Part shown: piece after piece, positions 1-9,142 of the stretch
Layout of the letters: each line of letters begins with the position of its first letter
Numbering within the stretch: position 1 is the first letter of the stretch
Assembly (NCBI GenBank): GCA_040220415.1
Contig: JAVJUV010000113.1
Span: 59,022-123,021, forward strand
Direction of reading: 5' to 3'
From: JAVJUV01 sp040220415
Lineage (GTDB): Bacteria > Pseudomonadota > Alphaproteobacteria > Rhodobacterales > Rhodobacteraceae
Length of the DNA: 64,000 nucleotides
Program-made: the position numbers and the translations under genes
Notes under the pieces: generated by a model
Databases searched by the model: none
What the model saw: the letters and a program-made list of their open reading frames with translations, nothing else
Told to the model about the DNA's origin: nothing

Positions 1-1
1 G

Positions 2-2287
2 GCGGATCTCGTCCTCGAGACGGCTGAGTTGGAAGAGATCGCCGAGGCTGTCGAGGCATGCCGCATGGCCAGCGAGGCGTTGAACACGGCGAAGGCCGTC
101 GCCGATGCAGCGAGAGCGCGAGAGGGCGAGGCGCCTAGCGAACCGCAAGATCTGACGCTCCTGCGCGACGCATTCGAGGCCTGGAGGCCGGTTTCGAACC
201 TGACCACGTTCGAAACAGAGCGGGAACAAACCCTCGCGCGCCTCACCAAGGCTGCCGCCGACTTACCTGCGGACTGGACTGGCTTGGTCGACGCCGGCCT
301 ACCCGCGCCCGAAACGCTTGAGAAAGCCGCGCGGGAGTGGTCGGACTTGTCCTCGGACATCGCCGCAGCCAAGAGCAACGTCGAGGAACGCTCGAAAGAA
401 TTGGAGGATGCCACAGCCGATGTCTCGGCTTTGCAGGCCGCGCCCGAAGCGGTGGATGTCGCAACCACCGAGGAAACCCGCCGCCACCGCGACCTGGCTT
501 GGACACGCCACCGCGACGACCTGTCCGATCCCTCCGCCGACCAATTCGAGGCGGCGATGCGCGCGGACGACAGCGCACGCGCCCATTTCATGGCGGGGGC
601 GGAGATCCGCCTGCGGCGACTTGAAGCGCAGAGGCGGGAAAAGACAGCGAAGGCGCGCTTCGAAACCGCTGAGGCGCGGCTGGCAGACCTGATCGATCGC
701 CGCGAGAGTTTGTCAGAGGTTCATTCAAGGCTATCAGCAAGGCTCGGTCTGGAAGCAGGCACCACTCCAGCGGCTTTCGGACCACGCCACCAGACCCTTT
801 CAGCGGCGGCCAACGCCGCTGCCGATCACTCGAACGCGCAAGCAGCGTTGGATACCCGCCGCCACCGCGAGGTAGCCTTGCGCACCGAACTGATGGAAGC
901 GGCCCGCGCCTTGGATCTCGGCGTGGGCAAGGGCGATATGGCGGCCCGGGTGCAAAGGGTTCTGACGCTGGAAGAAAGTGATCGCAAGGCCTGGAGTAGA
1001 TGGAGGGACAGCCAGAAGGCCATCGACAAACTGGACGACGACGCACTGGTCAAGAAGGACGATCTAAAGCGGGCCGAGCTCGAGTTCGAACGGTTGACTT
1101 CCTCTCTGCCGCTACCGGATCGCTCGGTCGAGGGGGTCCGGACGGCTCTTCCACACTTGCGAAACCTACTTCGGCTGCACACCGATCATCAGCGTCTCGA
1201 TGAGCGAATCGAGACACTGCAGCGGGCGATTTCGGCCTTGTCAGAGGGGGCCGAACGGCTGGCGAAGATTCTTGGTGCGACAGAGGATCAGGGCGGGCGG
1301 GAACCCATTCAGACCATCGACCAGGCGCGCATACGTGTGGCGGCAGCAACGCGCGCCGACGAAAAACGTGGCGACGCCGAGTCGCGCAGGGACAAGCTCA
1401 TGGCGACACGACATCGCCACAATACCGATCTTGAGACCGCAAGGAACGAGCTAGATGACCGTTTCAAGGGTCAGGGAGACGATAGTCTAGCGCCGAGCGA
1501 TCGGATAGCACGGCTCGTTGAGCGGGACCGGCTTCGCGCCGAGCACCTGACTGCGGATCGGGATAGGCAGCAGGCCATCGTTGGCGTCGACGAGGACCTC
1601 TTCGGCGAGGAACTCGGCCTGATGCCGGACGCCTCTCGCGGACCTGTTCTCGAACAGCAGGTGCAAGACGCGCAAGAGAGCCGCGACTCGGCGCGCGATG
1701 CAGCACGTGAGGCCGAGCGTTTGTACCGCGAAGCATTCGACGCCGCCGACCGTACCGATCTGGTCACCGAACAGGCGACGTTACTGGAGGCGCTCCGCAA
1801 TGGCGGTCGCCAGGCGGTCGTTGCGCGGCTGGGTGTGCTGGCGGCCCGCGGCGCACTTCGTCGTCTGGCGGAGGAACGACGCAGCGACATGCTGCGCGAT
1901 GTCGAGGCGGCCTTTGTGACAATGACCAAACCCAAGTGGCGCGGCGTCGAGGTTTGGAGCCAGGTCGAAGGCGAAAAGCTGGTCGGCATCTACGCCGACG
2001 GGGACAAGGTTCCGGTCGATAAGATGTCGACGGGGACTATGGGCCAGCTCTACTTCGCCTTGCGGCTAGCGGGGTATCGCGGCTTTGCGCGTGACCTCGG
2101 ACCCCTTCCGATGATCCTCGACGACATCATGGAAACTTTCGACGACACACGGGCCCGGGCCGCATTGCAACTGTGCGCCGAGATAGGGGCAAGTGGACAG
2201 GCAATCCTCTTCACGCACCACGCGCACCTGGTTGAGATGGCCCAGACCGCAGTTCCGGGGGTGTCCATTGTAGATATGCCAGCCTGA
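2..2287 (+). CDS. YhaN/SbcC-like ATPase, C-terminal part (5' end outside window)
   Basis: The frame is open from the first in-frame base, so the N-terminal Walker A half lies upstream of the window. About 760 residues are visible. Most are charged Ala/Glu/Arg-rich stretches of the kind that form long coiled coils. The last ~80 residues hold an ABC-type signature (MSTGTMGQLYFALRLA), a Walker B with D-loop (PMILDDIMETFDD) and a switch histidine (ILFTHH). This arrangement is known from SMC/Rad50/SbcC DNA-end-processing ATPases, and the wording fits the YhaN type, which usually follows a YhaO-like metallophosphoesterase gene that cannot be seen here. A role in DNA repair or maintenance is inferred from the family. 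Cytoplasmic. Confidence 0.75.
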   Translation, partial: ADLVLETAELEEIAEAVEACRMASEALNTAKAVADAARAREGEAPSEPQDLTLLRDAFEAWRPVSNLTTFETEREQTLARLTKAAADLPADWTGLVDAGLPAPETLEKAAREWSDLSSDIAAAKSNVEERSKELEDATADVSALQAAPEAVDVATTEETRRHRDLAWTRHRDDLSDPSADQFEAAMRADDSARAHFMAGAEIRLRRLEAQRREKTAKARFETAEARLADLIDRRESLSEVHSRLSARLGLEAGTTPAAFGPRHQTLSAAANAAADHSNAQAALDTRRHREVALRTELMEAARALDLGVGKGDMAARVQRVLTLEESDRKAWSRWRDSQKAIDKLDDDALVKKDDLKRAELEFERLTSSLPLPDRSVEGVRTALPHLRNLLRLHTDHQRLDERIETLQRAISALSEGAERLAKILGATEDQGGREPIQTIDQARIRVAAATRADEKRGDAESRRDKLMATRHRHNTDLETARNELDDRFKGQGDDSLAPSDRIARLVERDRLRAEHLTADRDRQQAIVGVDEDLFGEELGLMPDASRGPVLEQQVQDAQESRDSARDAAREAERLYREAFDAADRTDLVTEQATLLEALRNGGRQAVVARLGVLAARGALRRLAEERRSDMLRDVEAAFVTMTKPKWRGVEVWSQVEGEKLVGIYADGDKVPVDKMSTGTMGQLYFALRLAGYRGFARDLGPLPMILDDIMETFDDTRARAALQLCAEIGASGQAILFTHHAHLVEMAQTAVPGVSIVDMPA

Positions 2288-2545
2288 CCAACCGAGCCCC
2301 CAATTCTTGGTTGACCACCCACTTGTCGCCGGACCGGACTGCCTGATGGACCGGCGGTGCCGATGCCACACTCCGCTCATTTCACCTTTGTGCGGAGAAT
2401 GGCTTCGAGCCGACAACGATAATGGAGAATGCAGTCCGGCGACGTCGGAACAGCCCGAACGCTGAGGTGGCCAGCACCAAGTACGGCGCTAGGCTGTCAT
2501 TATGCGGTTCTTCGTCGAAAGACGCTTCTCGGATGGAGGAAGAGA

Positions 2546-3655
2546 GTGAGCTTTTTGTTCTGGTGGATCGTTGGCGGTGTCGTCCTCGTCATTCTCGGAA
2601 GCTGGGCTTGGAAGCCGAGTAAGGCCACCCGACAACACCGGCATCACGATGAGACGCGGCCATCAACCAAAGTGGCAAAACCCAAGGGGCCTTCCCGCGC
2701 CAAGCAACGCGGATTGCGGGCTCCGGCTTCGATGGGTTGGGAAGTCCATGAGTTTGGCGACAATGCGCCCGCGGGCGATTGGGTACAGTGGAAGATTGGA
2801 AGCGGATGGTTCGACGTCCAGGGTCACTTCAATCGCAAGGAGACAGTAAGAGAGTTTCTTCGACTGGCAACCCAAGCCGACGAGCGGGGCGAGCCTTTCG
2901 GGGCATTGCTTAACCCCGAGCCTGACAACAAGTATGACAAGAACGCCATGCAGGTGATCGGCATCCTTGGTCCGCACGAAGCGCCGACGTCACGGGTCTT
3001 CTTGGGCTATGTGCCCGCCGATGTGGCGGCCGAGGTCGCGAGCTTTCCAGAGGGGATGCCAATTGCCGTGGAACTGAAGAAGTCCCGGATCGGAGAGGTC
3101 GACGTCATCTTGAACTGCGCAGGTCTGTGGCCACCGGCCAAGCAGCGTCGGGATCTGGGTTTTGAGAAAGCGCCATCGAAACCTGTCACTAGAGTGGATG
3201 AGAATGCACTCGAGAAGCTCGATGAATTGATCGAGCGCATGAACGCGATGCCTGCTCTCACAGCGAAGCAGGCGGCCGCGAGGCAGAAAACGAATAGGAT
3301 CGATTTCATCGAGGACGACGAGGCAACGATTCAGCGCAAGTTGGCCGAACTGGAGGCCGACAGATCACCTTCGGTTCTCGAGGACCCTGGCGGCATCAAA
3401 CAATACGACAACGACCTCGCCAAGCAGGTGGAGATCGTCAGCGAGGGACTCGATGGATGGGAACGCTCCGGCATGACACCCGCGCCGTACTATTCCTACC
3501 GGATTGCTGTGATCCTTTCGAAGCAGAAAGAAGTTGAGCGCGAGAAGGCTTTCCTAGCCGCCTGGTGCAGGCATTTCTCCGAAGTTGGTATCGGGCAGCG
3601 CTATGCGGACTTGGTCGAGCGGGCGCGTAAGAAGGGTGCCATACCACCGGCATGA
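2546..3655 (+). CDS. Membrane-anchored HIRAN-domain protein
   Basis: GTG start at 2546 chosen because GGAGGA lies five bases upstream and the protein then opens with one hydrophobic segment (residues ~2-21, rich in W, V, I, G) followed by a basic linker. A longer in-frame start at 2429 would place ~39 unlikely residues before this helix. Residues ~110-190 contain NPEPDNKYDKNAMQVIG and FLGYVPADVAAEVAS, the conserved pattern of HIRAN domains, which bind DNA ends or stalled forks in SNF2 proteins and also occur alone. The C-terminal 150 residues are charged and possibly helical. A membrane-tethered HIRAN protein next to an SbcC-like ATPase suggests DNA surveillance, but this is inference. Confidence 0.65.
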   Translation: MSFLFWWIVGGVVLVILGSWAWKPSKATRQHRHHDETRPSTKVAKPKGPSRAKQRGLRAPASMGWEVHEFGDNAPAGDWVQWKIGSGWFDVQGHFNRKETVREFLRLATQADERGEPFGALLNPEPDNKYDKNAMQVIGILGPHEAPTSRVFLGYVPADVAAEVASFPEGMPIAVELKKSRIGEVDVILNCAGLWPPAKQRRDLGFEKAPSKPVTRVDENALEKLDELIERMNAMPALTAKQAAARQKTNRIDFIEDDEATIQRKLAELEADRSPSVLEDPGGIKQYDNDLAKQVEIVSEGLDGWERSGMTPAPYYSYRIAVILSKQKEVEREKAFLAAWCRHFSEVGIGQRYADLVERARKKGAIPPA

Positions 3656-3910
3656 AAATTGGTAGAGGTGGTTTGGCGAGCCCGTGGTAGCGGAGGTATC
3701 TGTCGGTCGGAGCGGTAACGAGAATGGCCCGCCCCTATCGTTACCTGGCTCTTCAAGCTATGGACGTTGCAGAAATTCGCTGCATTTGGCACGAACTGGT
3801 AGATTGCGGGTCTTTGCTGCCGTTGCCCGAAGGACTGCCTACCGCTCTTGCAAGACCAGACGCACGCCGAGGGTACAATAGATGCTGCCGACGACCGCGC
3901 CGTTGAGTTC

Positions 3911-4360
3911 TCATGCATCAGACGGAATAAGATGCACCTCCAACTCCAAATCCGGCACGGCGCCCACCTGGCGATAGAACGCCCGTGCGGATGCGTTCTC
4001 AGCCCACAGATCCAGCACGATCGCATCGCATCCCAGCTCCTCCGCCCTCTTGCGCAGCGCCGCGACAAGGGCGTCGCCGATCCCGCGATTGCGGCACGGC
4101 TCAGTAACCACCAGATCGCCAAGCCACAGCCTTCGGGATCGTGTATGAATTTCGAAGCGCTTGCCGTAGGAGGCGAATCCCACGACCTCCGTGCCGATTT
4201 CGGCCACGAGGCAATCGAACCATCGGTCCTCGCCGAATCCGAACCGAAGCAATGCGCCCGTCTCGGCGCCCGGATCGAGATCGGCCACATGGCTGGCCAG
4301 TTCACGCGCCAATTGCGCGATGGCCGGAACATCTGCCTCAAGTGCGGAGCGGATACGCAT
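3911..4360 (-). CDS. GNAT family N-acetyltransferase
   Basis: A 149-aa single-domain GNAT. The acetyl-CoA pyrophosphate-binding loop is visible as LVVTEPCRNRGIGDALVAAL (Q/RxxGxG/A-type), preceded by the usual beta4 strand and followed by VLDLWAENASARAFYRQVGA, the beta5-alpha4 segment with a Tyr that often acts as general acid. The start overlaps the end of the upstream flavoprotein gene by 23 bases, so the two are probably cotranscribed. Substrate not identifiable. The 255 bases between its stop and the HIRAN gene show no convincing gene. Confidence 0.8.
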   Translation of the reverse strand: MRIRSALEADVPAIAQLARELASHVADLDPGAETGALLRFGFGEDRWFDCLVAEIGTEVVGFASYGKRFEIHTRSRRLWLGDLVVTEPCRNRGIGDALVAALRKRAEELGCDAIVLDLWAENASARAFYRQVGAVPDLELEVHLIPSDA

Positions 4361-5300
4361 CCTGCCATCTCCCGGTCTGGTTCAGGTCCGGCCAGACCTC
4401 GATCAGGCATGCGGCAGCCGGAAGCGCGTCTTCCACGTGCCAGATCTCGTCCGGCAGAAAATCCACGATACGTTCAGCGCCCGCGAAGGCGGCGGCACGG
4501 TTAGGGGCCCAGTCGATCGCCGCCCGGCCGGTGAGGCACAGCGCGACACCGCTGGTGAAGTCCGGCACGAACAGACCCGCCCGGCCGTCGGACTCGATAT
4601 TGCCGAGCGTGCTGAAGTACCGGTTTCCGGAGAAATCGGGAAAGGACAGCGTGCCGTCCTCGTTGATGCCCAGGAACCCGGGACGCCCGCCGCGATGGGA
4701 GACATCGAGTCCTTCAGTGGCGTTCCCTGCAACTCGCGCGCCGCGCGAGGCGATGAAGAACGTATCCGCGCCGGCAACGATGCGGCGGACAGGATCGCTC
4801 TCCAACAGCACTCGCCGCCGCCGAGGGGGCGGTGGATCGGCCGGTACCGGCGCGAAGGCGCGGGTCTGGATGTATTTCGGGCAGTTGCCGAAGCTCCGTT
4901 CCACGGAGATCATCAGGCCCTCGCCGCCAGAGGCGGTCTGGCCATTCATCCTGTTGCGGCGGCGCGTTGCAAGATCGATGCCGATCAGACCGACACCCGC
5001 GCCGGGACCGGTGTCGAGGTCGAAGTCCTCTGCAAGATCCGGTGTGTGGCTCAGCGAAAGTCGTTTCGGGGAAAGCGCCCGTGCGAATCCTGGCGTTCCC
5101 GATACCGGCACCGCCCAGGGCCGGCCCCGCCGGTCGAGAAGTGCGAGGAACACCAGCGGCAGGCTCTCGAAGAACTCCTGATGCTGCGCGGGCATGGCAT
5201 CGCGCATCGCGCGCGAGGCCATCTCTCGCGTCCGCGGCGGAACGCCGGCGCGATCCTGCACCGCGATCTCGCCGGCGTGAAATGTGGCTGGGTGGTTCAT
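4338..5300 (-). CDS. Pyridoxamine 5'-phosphate oxidase-like flavin-binding protein
   Basis: 320 aa. Start preceded by AAGGAGGG seven bases upstream of ATG. Two PNPOx-like split-barrel halves can be recognised: an N-terminal one (FLALLDRRGRPWAVPVSG) and a C-terminal one (DTFFIASRGARVAGNATEGLD ... GFLGINEDGTLSFPDFSGN). The middle CPKYIQTR segment is typical of the pyridoxamine 5'-phosphate oxidase-related FMN-binding proteins annotated in many proteobacteria. The family binds FMN and is thought to reduce or oxidise small molecules; no specific substrate is known. It heads a leftward pair with the GNAT gene. Confidence 0.7.
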   Translation of the reverse strand: MNHPATFHAGEIAVQDRAGVPPRTREMASRAMRDAMPAQHQEFFESLPLVFLALLDRRGRPWAVPVSGTPGFARALSPKRLSLSHTPDLAEDFDLDTGPGAGVGLIGIDLATRRRNRMNGQTASGGEGLMISVERSFGNCPKYIQTRAFAPVPADPPPPRRRRVLLESDPVRRIVAGADTFFIASRGARVAGNATEGLDVSHRGGRPGFLGINEDGTLSFPDFSGNRYFSTLGNIESDGRAGLFVPDFTSGVALCLTGRAAIDWAPNRAAAFAGAERIVDFLPDEIWHVEDALPAAACLIEVWPDLNQTGRWQDAYPLRT

Positions 5301-5321
5301 GTTTCCCTCCTTGTCGGGATG

Positions 5322-5957
5322 TCAGGTGATCGCGGGCAGCGGCGAGCGCGCCATGCCGGGCAGTGCCTTCTCGAAGTGAAATCGACGGATCGCCCCGCCG
5401 AGGGTCTTGTTGGTTGCCCGCGTCGCGACCTCCTGCCGAACCTTGCGATATCCGGTGTTTCGGTAGAGGGTGAGTGCGGCCGTTTGCAACTCCGACGTGC
5501 TGAGGATCATCCGCTTGCAGCCGGCCTTTTGGGCCTCGGTCTCGGCGCGGGCCAGCAAGTCACGCCCAATGCCGCGGCGCCGGAACCGCGGATCGACATA
5601 CATGCGGCGCAGCTCGGCCGCGCCGGGTTCCGCCTGTTCGAGACCGAACATGCCGACCAGTCCGCCCGCTGCGGAGGCGACGAAGAACTGTCCACCGCGC
5701 GCGGCATAGTAGCGCGCGATATTGTCGATCTCCTCTCGCAGCGCAGTGGCAATGTAGGCCTCGAATTGTTCCGCCATGTGACGCGGTGCCATCAGCCTGT
5801 TCACCGCGATGAAAAGCGCGCGCACCGCCGCCGCATCATCCGGTTCGAACGGTCGCACGATGATCGGATCATCATCCGGAGCCGTTGCGGGCGCGCGGCC
5901 TTTCCGGTCGGCACGTGTCGGAACATGAGGGCTGGACACCTCGGCATCGCGTTTCAT
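5322..5957 (-). CDS. GNAT family N-acetyltransferase
   Basis: The ATG at 5957 has GGGAG about ten bases upstream; a longer frame to 6029 exists but adds a low-complexity basic leader. About 211 aa. Acetyl-CoA-binding motif ELRRMYVDPRFRRRGIGRDL is clear, followed by the MILSTSELQTAALTLYRNTGY segment of the GNAT C-terminal half. The first 45 residues are polar and probably disordered. It lies 21 bases upstream of the PNPOx-like gene and 72 bases after the AhpD-like gene on the same strand, so it may belong to the same leftward transcription unit. Substrate unknown. Confidence 0.75.
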   Translation of the reverse strand: MKRDAEVSSPHVPTRADRKGRAPATAPDDDPIIVRPFEPDDAAAVRALFIAVNRLMAPRHMAEQFEAYIATALREEIDNIARYYAARGGQFFVASAAGGLVGMFGLEQAEPGAAELRRMYVDPRFRRRGIGRDLLARAETEAQKAGCKRMILSTSELQTAALTLYRNTGYRKVRQEVATRATNKTLGGAIRRFHFEKALPGMARSPLPAIT

Positions 5958-6029
5958 GGGCGGAAATCTCCCACTGCGTGGTTTGCTTATTCTCGACCGG
6001 CCCGCCGGAGAACCGACAGGCCGGTTCAC

Positions 6030-6572
6030 TCAGGCGGCGCGAGCTTTGCGGGCGGGGAAGTCGATGTCGGTTTCGGCGACGTGGTTGAGGTAGTTGGTGA
6101 AGATGTTCGCCACCACGTTCGCGACGGTTTCGACGATGTCGGAATCCGATAGCCCGGCATCGCGGGCCGCGGTCAGGTCGGCATCCGTCACCAGACCGCG
6201 CGCCTGCACCATGGCCAGCGCCAGTCGCAGGATTGCCGCGATGCGCGGATCGTCGGAGCGGCCGGCGAGATGAGCGTCGACGTCGCCAGGCGCGACGTTC
6301 AGCCCGGCCGAGATCGCGGCATGGGCGGAGGCGCAGTAGTCGCAGCTATTGGCCCCGGCGACGGCAAGCGCTATCGCCTCGCGGGTGCGGGCGTCGAAAC
6401 TGCCGCCAGCAAGCGCCTCGTTGAGGCCAAGCAGGCCGCCAAGCACAGCGGGCTGGTTTGCCGCGACGCGGTAGAGGTTCGGCACCATACCGAGCTTGCC
6501 CTTGATCGCGGTGAACAGAGTGGCGGCCTCGGGGGCGGCGACGGAGTCGGAAACCTGGGTGATACGTGCCAT
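6030..6572 (-). CDS. Carboxymuconolactone decarboxylase/AhpD-like protein
   Basis: 180 aa, all-helical CMD fold. The AhpD-type redox motif is present: C77-D-Y-C80 followed by H84 (CDYCASAH), preceded by REAIALAVAGAN. In AhpD proteins these cysteines reduce lipoyl or peroxiredoxin partners, and the peroxidase-related subgroup has the same N-terminal KLGMVPNLYRV segment. A function in peroxide defence is therefore likely. Start preceded by AAAGGAAA. Neighbours are stress-type genes of the same orientation. Confidence 0.8.
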   Translation of the reverse strand: MARITQVSDSVAAPEAATLFTAIKGKLGMVPNLYRVAANQPAVLGGLLGLNEALAGGSFDARTREAIALAVAGANSCDYCASAHAAISAGLNVAPGDVDAHLAGRSDDPRIAAILRLALAMVQARGLVTDADLTAARDAGLSDSDIVETVANVVANIFTNYLNHVAETDIDFPARKARAA

Positions 6573-6601
6573 GGAATATTTCCTTTCTCGGTTTTGGGGG
6601 C

Positions 6602-6964
6602 TCAGGCAGTGGCCAGGCCAGTTTCGGGTTTCGACAGGGCGATGACCGTCACGACCGCCGCGCCGTTCAGCCAGTAGTAAGCCGCGTCGAGCCCGGAGAA
6701 CCCGAGCGCGAAGGGCAGGATCAGGAACAGCACGCCCACGCCCAGATCGACGGCGAGATGCAGCTTGTACGGCAGCACGCGGATCAGCCCGAGGTGGTGG
6801 TCTGTGAAGACCGTCAGGAGCAGGGCCGCGACACCGACGATGGACGAGATGGTGAGCGCGAGGGGATGCGTGGCGCCGAGCCCGATCAGGAACGGCAGGG
6901 CGATGAGCGCAAGCGCGACGGGATAGTCGAGCCTGGCATGGATGGTCTTGGTGACAAAGCGCAT
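6602..6964 (-). CDS. SPW-repeat small integral membrane protein
   Basis: 120 aa with four predicted membrane helices: about residues 16-30, 37-55, 66-88 and 92-112. The paired-helix layout with short polar turns matches the SPW repeat family of small bacterial membrane proteins of unknown function. No catalytic motif. Located 29 bases upstream of the AhpD-like gene in the same direction, so probably cotranscribed with it. Confidence 0.6.
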   Translation of the reverse strand: MRFVTKTIHARLDYPVALALIALPFLIGLGATHPLALTISSIVGVAALLLTVFTDHHLGLIRVLPYKLHLAVDLGVGVLFLILPFALGFSGLDAAYYWLNGAAVVTVIALSKPETGLATA

Positions 6965-7099
6965 GGTGTGAGGTCCTTGAAGAGGTTACAGGGGCGGCGG
7001 TCTGTCCGCCGTGCCACCTACCTATCCGACCCGATCAGGACGGCGAATTCCTGAAAGTCCGGGAAACCTCTCAGGTCGTCCGTAGATTCGGACGACCTG

Positions 7100-8134
7100 T
7101 CACGCGGCGCGCGACTCCATCCCGCCCTGCCGGAACGCGGCGGGGGAAACACCGATCTCTTTCTTGAACACCCGGCTGAAGGCCGATTCCGAGGCGTAGC
7201 CAGACACTTCGGCCGCCTCGGCCACACTGAGTCCGCGCGCACTGATCGCTTCGCGGGCGATCTGCATCCGCCAGGATGTCACGTAGCTCATCGGGGTTGC
7301 GCCGATCCGTGCCGTGAACCGTTCGGCGAAGCCGGTGCGCGAAAGCCCCGCCTCGCGGGCAAGCGCCGCCACGGTCCAGTTTGCAGTGGGGTTCCGGTGA
7401 AAGGCGGTGAGCGCACGGGCGAGGTGCGGGTCGGCAAAGCCCGCCACGCCGCAATCAATCTCGCGCGCCTGCTCGATATAGGAACGGATCGCCTGGGCGA
7501 AGATCGCCTCGGACATCTTCAGCGCGATCAGGTCGCCGCCCAGCCGCGCGCCGCCCGCCTCGGCACCGATCACCCGCAGCGTAGCCTCGAGCCATGGGCC
7601 CGCCTCCTCGCCGTAGCCCCGCAGATGAATGAATGGGGGCAGCTGGTCGAACAGCAGGTGCTTCGAGCCCTCGGCCAGGGCGAAATGCCCACAGATCAGT
7701 TGCGTGTCGCGGGGCGATTCCTCACCACCCCAGACCAGGGTGCCATGGCCCGGAAATCCTGCGCGCGACAGGATGTCGTCAAGCGGCAGCGCGTCGTCCG
7801 GGCCGGTATGGCGGCAGGACAGGATATGGGCGGTGCCATGGGGGATCACGATCAGATCGCCCTGGCCAAGATGCACCGGCACCGGCACGCCCGCCACCCG
7901 GACAAGCGCCTCGCCCCGGTGCGCGAAGTGAAAGCGCGCCACGTCGCGGAAAGGCGGGACACGCACGCCCCATGGCTCGGTGAAGCTCGTGCGGAAGTAG
8001 AGCGTGCCACGGAGCGAGAGGCGGGTGAGGATATCGCTGAGCAGGTCGAACATGAATGCAAGTTTATCACTGGAATCCGAATCGTCCATACAGCCGGACG
8101 ATCGGGCATTCATTCCGAACGCACCGGCATTCAT
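7100..8134 (-). CDS. AraC family transcriptional regulator with N-terminal cupin
   Basis: 344 aa. The ATG at 8134 is preceded by AAAGGAAC, which supports the long start although the conserved domain begins near residue 28 (MFDLLSDIL). The N-terminal half is an AraC-type cupin (FRTSFTEPWGVRVPPF; GQGDLIVIPHGTAHIL). The C-terminal 100 residues carry the two AraC helix-turn-helix motifs: VAALAREAGLSRTGFAERF and VAEAAEVSGYASESAFSRVF. The gene is divergent from the DUF4142-cupredoxin-GST genes with only 58 bases between starts, so it probably controls that unit, itself, or the SPW/AhpD genes downstream. Effector unknown. Confidence 0.85.
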   Translation of the reverse strand: MNAGAFGMNARSSGCMDDSDSSDKLAFMFDLLSDILTRLSLRGTLYFRTSFTEPWGVRVPPFRDVARFHFAHRGEALVRVAGVPVPVHLGQGDLIVIPHGTAHILSCRHTGPDDALPLDDILSRAGFPGHGTLVWGGEESPRDTQLICGHFALAEGSKHLLFDQLPPFIHLRGYGEEAGPWLEATLRVIGAEAGGARLGGDLIALKMSEAIFAQAIRSYIEQAREIDCGVAGFADPHLARALTAFHRNPTANWTVAALAREAGLSRTGFAERFTARIGATPMSYVTSWRMQIAREAISARGLSVAEAAEVSGYASESAFSRVFKKEIGVSPAAFRQGGMESRAA

Positions 8135-8192
8135 GGTCCGGTTCCTTTCGTGTCAACTGGCGTGATCGAAACCCAACCAAGGAGATGACACG

Positions 8193-8720
8193 ATGAAAAC
8201 CCTTACACTCATGATCGGCCTTGCCATGTCGGCGACCGGTGTTGTTGCGCAGGCCGGCGAGGCGATGAACGATCTCGAGATCGCGCATACCGCCTATACG
8301 GCGGGTCAGCTCGACATCCGGTATGCCCATCTGGCGCTGGCTGTGTCCGAAAACGACGCGGTGCGCGAATTTGCCCAGACCATGATCCGCGATCATTCGG
8401 CGGTGAACGAAGCGGCAGGCGCGTTGATCGCGGATCTCAATGTCACCCCGCAGGACAACCCGCTGTCTCAGGCGCTGGTCGAGGGTGCGGCGGCAAAGCG
8501 CGCCGAACTGGTGGATCTGTCGGGCGCGGCCTTCGACTGTGCTTATGCGACGAACGAACTCGGCTACCACCAGGTCGTGAACAAGACGGTCGCCGAGGAC
8601 TTCATCCCCGCCGTCACAGTCGAACCTCTGAAGGCTCTGCTGGGGGATGCGCTCGTCACCTTCCGCGCACATGAAGCACATGCGGAGAATATGGTGTCGG
8701 GTCTGCAATGCGCGGGCTGA
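8193..8720 (+). CDS. Exported DUF4142 protein
   Basis: 175 aa. The first ~19 residues form a Sec signal peptide (basic MKT, hydrophobic core, VVAQA cleavage region). The mature part is helical with the DUF4142 pattern: NDLEIAHTAYTAGQLDIRYA, AQTMIRDHSAVNEAA and a C-terminal HEAHAEN. DUF4142 proteins have a ferritin-like helical bundle and are periplasmic or outer-envelope proteins linked to stress, without known chemistry. AAGGAG lies upstream of ATG. It overlaps the cupredoxin gene by 13 bases. Confidence 0.75.
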   Translation: MKTLTLMIGLAMSATGVVAQAGEAMNDLEIAHTAYTAGQLDIRYAHLALAVSENDAVREFAQTMIRDHSAVNEAAGALIADLNVTPQDNPLSQALVEGAAAKRAELVDLSGAAFDCAYATNELGYHQVVNKTVAEDFIPAVTVEPLKALLGDALVTFRAHEAHAENMVSGLQCAG

Positions 8721-9073
8721 CACGGCTCACGCGGAGGCGGTTAGGTCAGGGGCTTGGCACCGCGATGGCCCTGGCCGGACTCCCCGGCATTCTTCGGGCT
8801 CATGACGGCACGCATGAGGTCACGGTGCGAATCGAGCGTTTCGCTTTCGATCCGCGTGAAATCGAGATCCTCGTCGGCGACAGCGTGACCTGGATCAACG
8901 GCGATGTCGCACCGCACACGGCGACCACGCTCGGCGGCTGGGATACCGGCAGCATCGAACGAGATGGCCAAAGCCGGATCACATTCGATTCACCTGGTGA
9001 GCATCACTACATCTGCGGGTTTCACCCGCGCATGAAAGGAACTGTCGTCGTCCGTGCCGAAAAGGACGGCTGA
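8708..9073 (+). CDS. Secreted cupredoxin (amicyanin/pseudoazurin-like)
   Basis: 121 aa. The N-terminus has an Arg-rich leader (TRRRLGQGLG) and hydrophobic segment resembling a Tat signal. The domain holds a full type-1 copper ligand set: H70 (VAPHTAT), C103, H106 and M109 (YICGFHPRMKG). Such proteins are periplasmic electron carriers. Its start lies inside the 3' end of the DUF4142 gene, so translation is probably coupled. The electron donor or acceptor is not encoded nearby. Confidence 0.8.
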   Translation: MRGLTRLTRRRLGQGLGTAMALAGLPGILRAHDGTHEVTVRIERFAFDPREIEILVGDSVTWINGDVAPHTATTLGGWDTGSIERDGQSRITFDSPGEHHYICGFHPRMKGTVVVRAEKDG

Positions 9074-9142
9074 CCAGCGCGGGCTGTCCGCTTCCCGTCC
9101 CCCGGTGGGTGGCCCGCGCAACAAACCATGAAGGGAAAAACC

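Noticed and set aside
4141..6152. Long plus-strand frames of 346 and 653 aa
   Set aside because: They lie opposite well-supported GNAT, PNPOx and AhpD genes and have the low-complexity, Arg/Gly-rich composition of GC-rich antisense frames.
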